NCBI RefSeq assembly: GCF_001423265.1
Contig: NZ_LMND01000013.1
Coordinates: 1-42,562, forward strand
Direction: 5' to 3'
DNA length: 42,562 bases
DNA from: Methylobacterium sp. Leaf108
GTDB lineage: Bacteria; Pseudomonadota; Alphaproteobacteria; Rhizobiales; Beijerinckiaceae
A program made the position numbers and the translations under genes. A model generated the notes under the pieces. It saw only the letters and a list, made by a program, of their open reading frames with translations, was not told where the DNA came from and made no database searches. How positions within the stretch are numbered: the stretch's first letter is position 1; every line of letters starts with the position of its first letter. Shown one piece after another: positions 40,552 through 42,562 of this stretch.

Positions 40552-41020
40552 GGTACCTCCTCGGGAGTGATCCCTGACGGTTTTCGGTCACATGATGGTG
40601 CGTGGCCGCGTGCAGATTGCACGACACGACCGCATCTCACGGCGATCTCAGCCATTTCAAACGGGATTTTTTTGGTCGAGGATTGGATACACGATTCAAA
40701 ATCAATGTGAAAGCGTCGCATCATATCCGAATGCAGTAAATTGCAGGCGCCGAAATCAAGCGCGAAACCCATGGATCGATGAAAACTGGCCTTAACCTGC
40801 CATTGCCGTGGGTCGTCGTCTCTGCGCGGCCTCCGGAAGGGCGTCGATCGATTTCATGCAACCGCGGACGATTTGGTGATTCAGGGGCACGCGGCAGGAT
40901 CGCGCATACGGATCACCGAACGGCGCGATCACTTTTAAGGCATTGCAGTGTCTGACGACCGAGGAGATGCGGCACCGGCTCGGTCGTGGTAGGAAAGCGG
41001 CCCAACGCAGTCGTGATTCC
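40552..41020. other. AT-richer divergent region upstream of the RTX gene
   Basis: No gene is evident in these 469 bases. It is noticeably less GC-rich, especially 40660-40780, as expected for a regulated promoter region. GTGCA-GAT-TGCAC (40610-40622) is a perfect palindrome about 60 bases upstream of the RTX start. Divergent promoters for the RTX gene and the acyltransferase-like gene should lie here; I could not assign -35/-10 elements with confidence. Confidence 0.5.
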
Positions 41021-41482
41021 ATGGCGCTGACGATCCAACCCATCGAGGCACCGTATCCCGCCCTCGGCATCGCGACGCATTTCCTGGCGCGGCGGGCGCC
41101 CTTCTCCGGGTTTCGCTTCGGCGACTTCGTCAATACGCTCGACGGTCAAATCCGGCGCAGACATGCGTTGTTCGCGATCGATGACGGGCGCATGGTCGGT
41201 TATCTCGGCTGGGCGGTCTACAGCGCCGAGGATGCGCGCCAGTTCGCGTGCACCGGCCGGCCACCGCCCAACGACCGCGCCAATGGCACCGAGGTCGTGT
41301 GGGTCCTGACCGCGGCCGCGGTGTCGCCGGCGGGTTTCAAGGCCCTGATCGACACCGGCAAGAGCCTGAACATCGGCCGGCGCGCCATGGGCGTCCGATA
41401 CAAGCCATCCGGCGCGAAGATTGTGTTCGACCAGCTCATTCGTGCGCGCCATAACGGGCCGGCGGGGCGCTATTCGGACTGA
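41021..41482 (+). CDS. Diverged toxin-activating acyltransferase-like protein
   Basis: A 153-residue cytoplasmic protein. The layout resembles HlyC-type lysine acyltransferases, which have a GNAT-like fold and activate RTX toxins: ALGIATHFLARR, then RRRHALFAIDDGRMVGYLGWAVYSAEDARQF, then EVVWVLTAAAVSP. The GYLGWAVYS stretch matches the GYCSWA position of HlyC. The catalytic His and Asp of HlyC cannot be placed with confidence, so it may be only a distant relative. It lies between two RTX genes, divergent from one, which supports the idea. The ATG at 41021 has no clear ribosome binding site; an in-frame ATG at 40967 preceded by GAGGAG is an alternative. Confidence 0.45.
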   Translation: MALTIQPIEAPYPALGIATHFLARRAPFSGFRFGDFVNTLDGQIRRRHALFAIDDGRMVGYLGWAVYSAEDARQFACTGRPPPNDRANGTEVVWVLTAAAVSPAGFKALIDTGKSLNIGRRAMGVRYKPSGAKIVFDQLIRARHNGPAGRYSD

Positions 41483-41710
41483 ACCGTCGCTGCGTGTCGG
41501 TCACGTTTCGCACGACTAGCCAGTGTATCAGGCCGACGCCACCGGCATCGATCAATGAGAACGGCAGCCGTCCTGAAGTTCTGAAATTCGGCATCGCCGG
41601 ATTGGCAGGCGGCAGCCAAGCCTCGAGATCGCGCTCTGTCATCGCATGAGAGATGGACGCGCTCCTCGAACCGTCACCGGTCGGGTTCCGCGGGGCGGTG
41701 ACAGCCGAGA

Positions 41711-41746
41711 CGGGCATCCGGACGCTTGGGAGCGTCCGGATGCCCG
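41711..41746 (-). terminator. Intrinsic terminator of the second RTX gene
   Basis: A perfect 16-bp stem (CGGGCATCCGGACGCT with its complement) closes a TGGG loop. It lies about 90 bases after the ancestral stop at 41834, but inside the frameshifted reading frame, which supports 41834 as the original end. Confidence 0.85.
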
Positions 41747-41960
41747 GGCTGGCGGTGCCGGTCGCGACGCGGTCGCACCCGATCCGCTCCTTGCGCTCGG
41801 GCGAGCGCGCGGAAAATCGGGTGAGCCCGGCCGTCACACGATGAAAAAGTCGAGGTGCGTGAGGGCGGCCTTGGTGTCGATGGTGGCGAACTGCACCGCG
41901 GCCGAGGCCAGGCCGCTGCCGTCGGCGTCGTAGGACAGGGCCCCCGTCGCCTTGTCGTAG

Positions 41961-42090
41961 AGGATGCGGTCGCCGGCATCGGCCGCTCCGGTGGAGAGGT
42001 CCTTGAACGCCGCCTCGGCCAGGGGAGGATGCGGTCGCCGGCATCGGCCGCTCCGGTGGAGAGGTCCTTGAACGCCGCCTCGGCCAGGGG
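41961..42090. repeat. 65-bp perfect tandem duplication
   Basis: Bases 41961-42025 and 42026-42090 are identical in my reading, starting AGGATGCGGTCGCC and ending GGCCAGGGG. Since 65 is not a multiple of three, the duplication shifts the frame of the RTX gene that contains it. The corresponding part of the paralogue (about 35880-35975) has a single copy. Confidence 0.93.
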
Positions 42091-42562
42091 ACCGGCTCCC
42101 AGCGCCGTGAAGACGCTGCGCGCGAGTTGCACCGTGTCGTCGATGACCGAGAAGTCGGCGATCCGGTCGAGGTTGCTCGGGCCCAGCGCCGTCCTGAACA
42201 CGAAGGTGTCCGCCCCGGCACCGCCGGTCATGAGGTCGTTGCCGCCCTGGCCGTCGAGGACGTTGGCGCCGCCGTTGCCGGTCAGCGTGTTGGCGATGGA
42301 GTTGCCGGTGCCGGTGAGATTGCCGGCGCCGGTGAGGACCAGGGCCTCCAGTTCCGCTCCGGCGAGCGAGTACGACACCGAGGCGTAGACGAGATCGGTG
42401 CCCGCGGCGCCGTTGGCCTCCAGGGCGCGGTCGCCGACGTTGTCGACGTAGTAGGTGTCGGACCCCGCCCCGCCGGACATGGTGTCGGCCCCGACGAGCC
42501 CGTTGAGGACGTTGGCGCCGCCGTTGCCGGTGATCACGTTGGCGAGCGAGTTGCCGGTCCCG

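Larger units (their letters stand above)
41674..42562 (-). pseudogene. C-terminal part of a second RTX protein, frameshifted and cut by the window edge
   Basis: The gene starts beyond the right edge. The visible part has RTX blocks (GGAGSDTYYVDNVGDRALEA; GGAGADTFVFRT) and a C-terminal domain homologous to that of the 35776-40551 protein (DFSVIDDTVQLARSVFTALGAGPLAEAAFKDLSTGAADAGDRIL). A 65-base tandem duplication (41961-42090) then shifts the frame. The present frame runs on to 41674 with an Arg/Pro-rich tail. Removing one copy restores YDKATGALSYDADG and an ending ALTHLDFFIV, with a stop at 41834-41836 and a terminator 90 bases further. As read, the type I secretion signal is lost. Either a recent mutation, a phase-variable switch, or an assembly artefact. 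Confidence 0.85.

Noticed and set aside
41436..41642. 68-codon minus-strand frame between the acyltransferase-like gene and the RTX fragment
   Set aside because: It has no ribosome binding site, overlaps the stop region of the opposite gene and lies in an extension of the frameshifted RTX frame. Protein-like composition is only mildly suggestive.

Overview
The window is about 42.6 kb of GC-rich DNA from an alphaproteobacterium, most likely Methylobacterium/Methylorubrum or a close relative in the Hyphomicrobiales. The case rests on the 3' end of a 5S rRNA gene at the left edge, an RNase E with a large acidic S1 insertion and a C-terminal GWW motif, two-domain GlnE, phasins of polyhydroxybutyrate (PHB) granules, and lineage-typical small secreted families (BA14K, GCG_CRPN). 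All assignments come from reading the translations; no database search was run.

Layout. 1-136: end of an rrn operon (5S plus terminator). 169-5215: response regulator, histidine kinase and glnE, joined by two ATGA overlaps. 5506-7092: Ntn-hydrolase of the gamma-glutamyltranspeptidase family, sharing a bidirectional terminator with rne (7204-10230, minus). 10925-13313: xth, plsC and a YcaC-type hydrolase. 13596-20355: a PAS-PAS-PAS-LuxR regulator followed by a run of small stress or envelope genes: four CsbD-like proteins, a four-helix membrane protein, a BA14K protein, a YidB (DUF937) protein and a membrane-anchored coiled-coil protein. 20503-21317: two small secreted proteins on the minus strand (EF-hand; GCG_CRPN). 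21494-23616: a second two-component system. 23629-27171 (minus): apparent operon rarA, glpM, TerB-like, Hsp70-like. 27340-29496: intradiol dioxygenase and a Do-type periplasmic protease, convergent. 29608-30927: two phasin-type genes, the second behind a perfect palindrome that fits a PhaR operator. 31451-32011: a lower-GC orphan methyltransferase-like gene. 32403-33812: scoAB, 3-oxoacid CoA-transferase. 33967-35507: an unknown gene and a predicted secreted papain-like protein. 35776-42562: RTX locus with a 1,591-residue serralysin-type metalloprotease, a diverged toxin-acyltransferase-like gene, and the C-terminal part of a second RTX protein frameshifted by a 65-bp tandem duplication.

Functional themes. 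Nitrogen control (GlnE) is translationally coupled to a two-component system. PHB metabolism is represented by phasins with a predicted operator and, nearby, scoAB for acetoacetate use. Protein quality control and repair is represented by DegP, an Hsp70-like ATPase, RarA and Xth. The least described parts are the CsbD-rich cluster, the Hsp70-like/TerB-like pair, and the RTX locus. No insertion sequence, prophage, CRISPR array or tRNA was seen.
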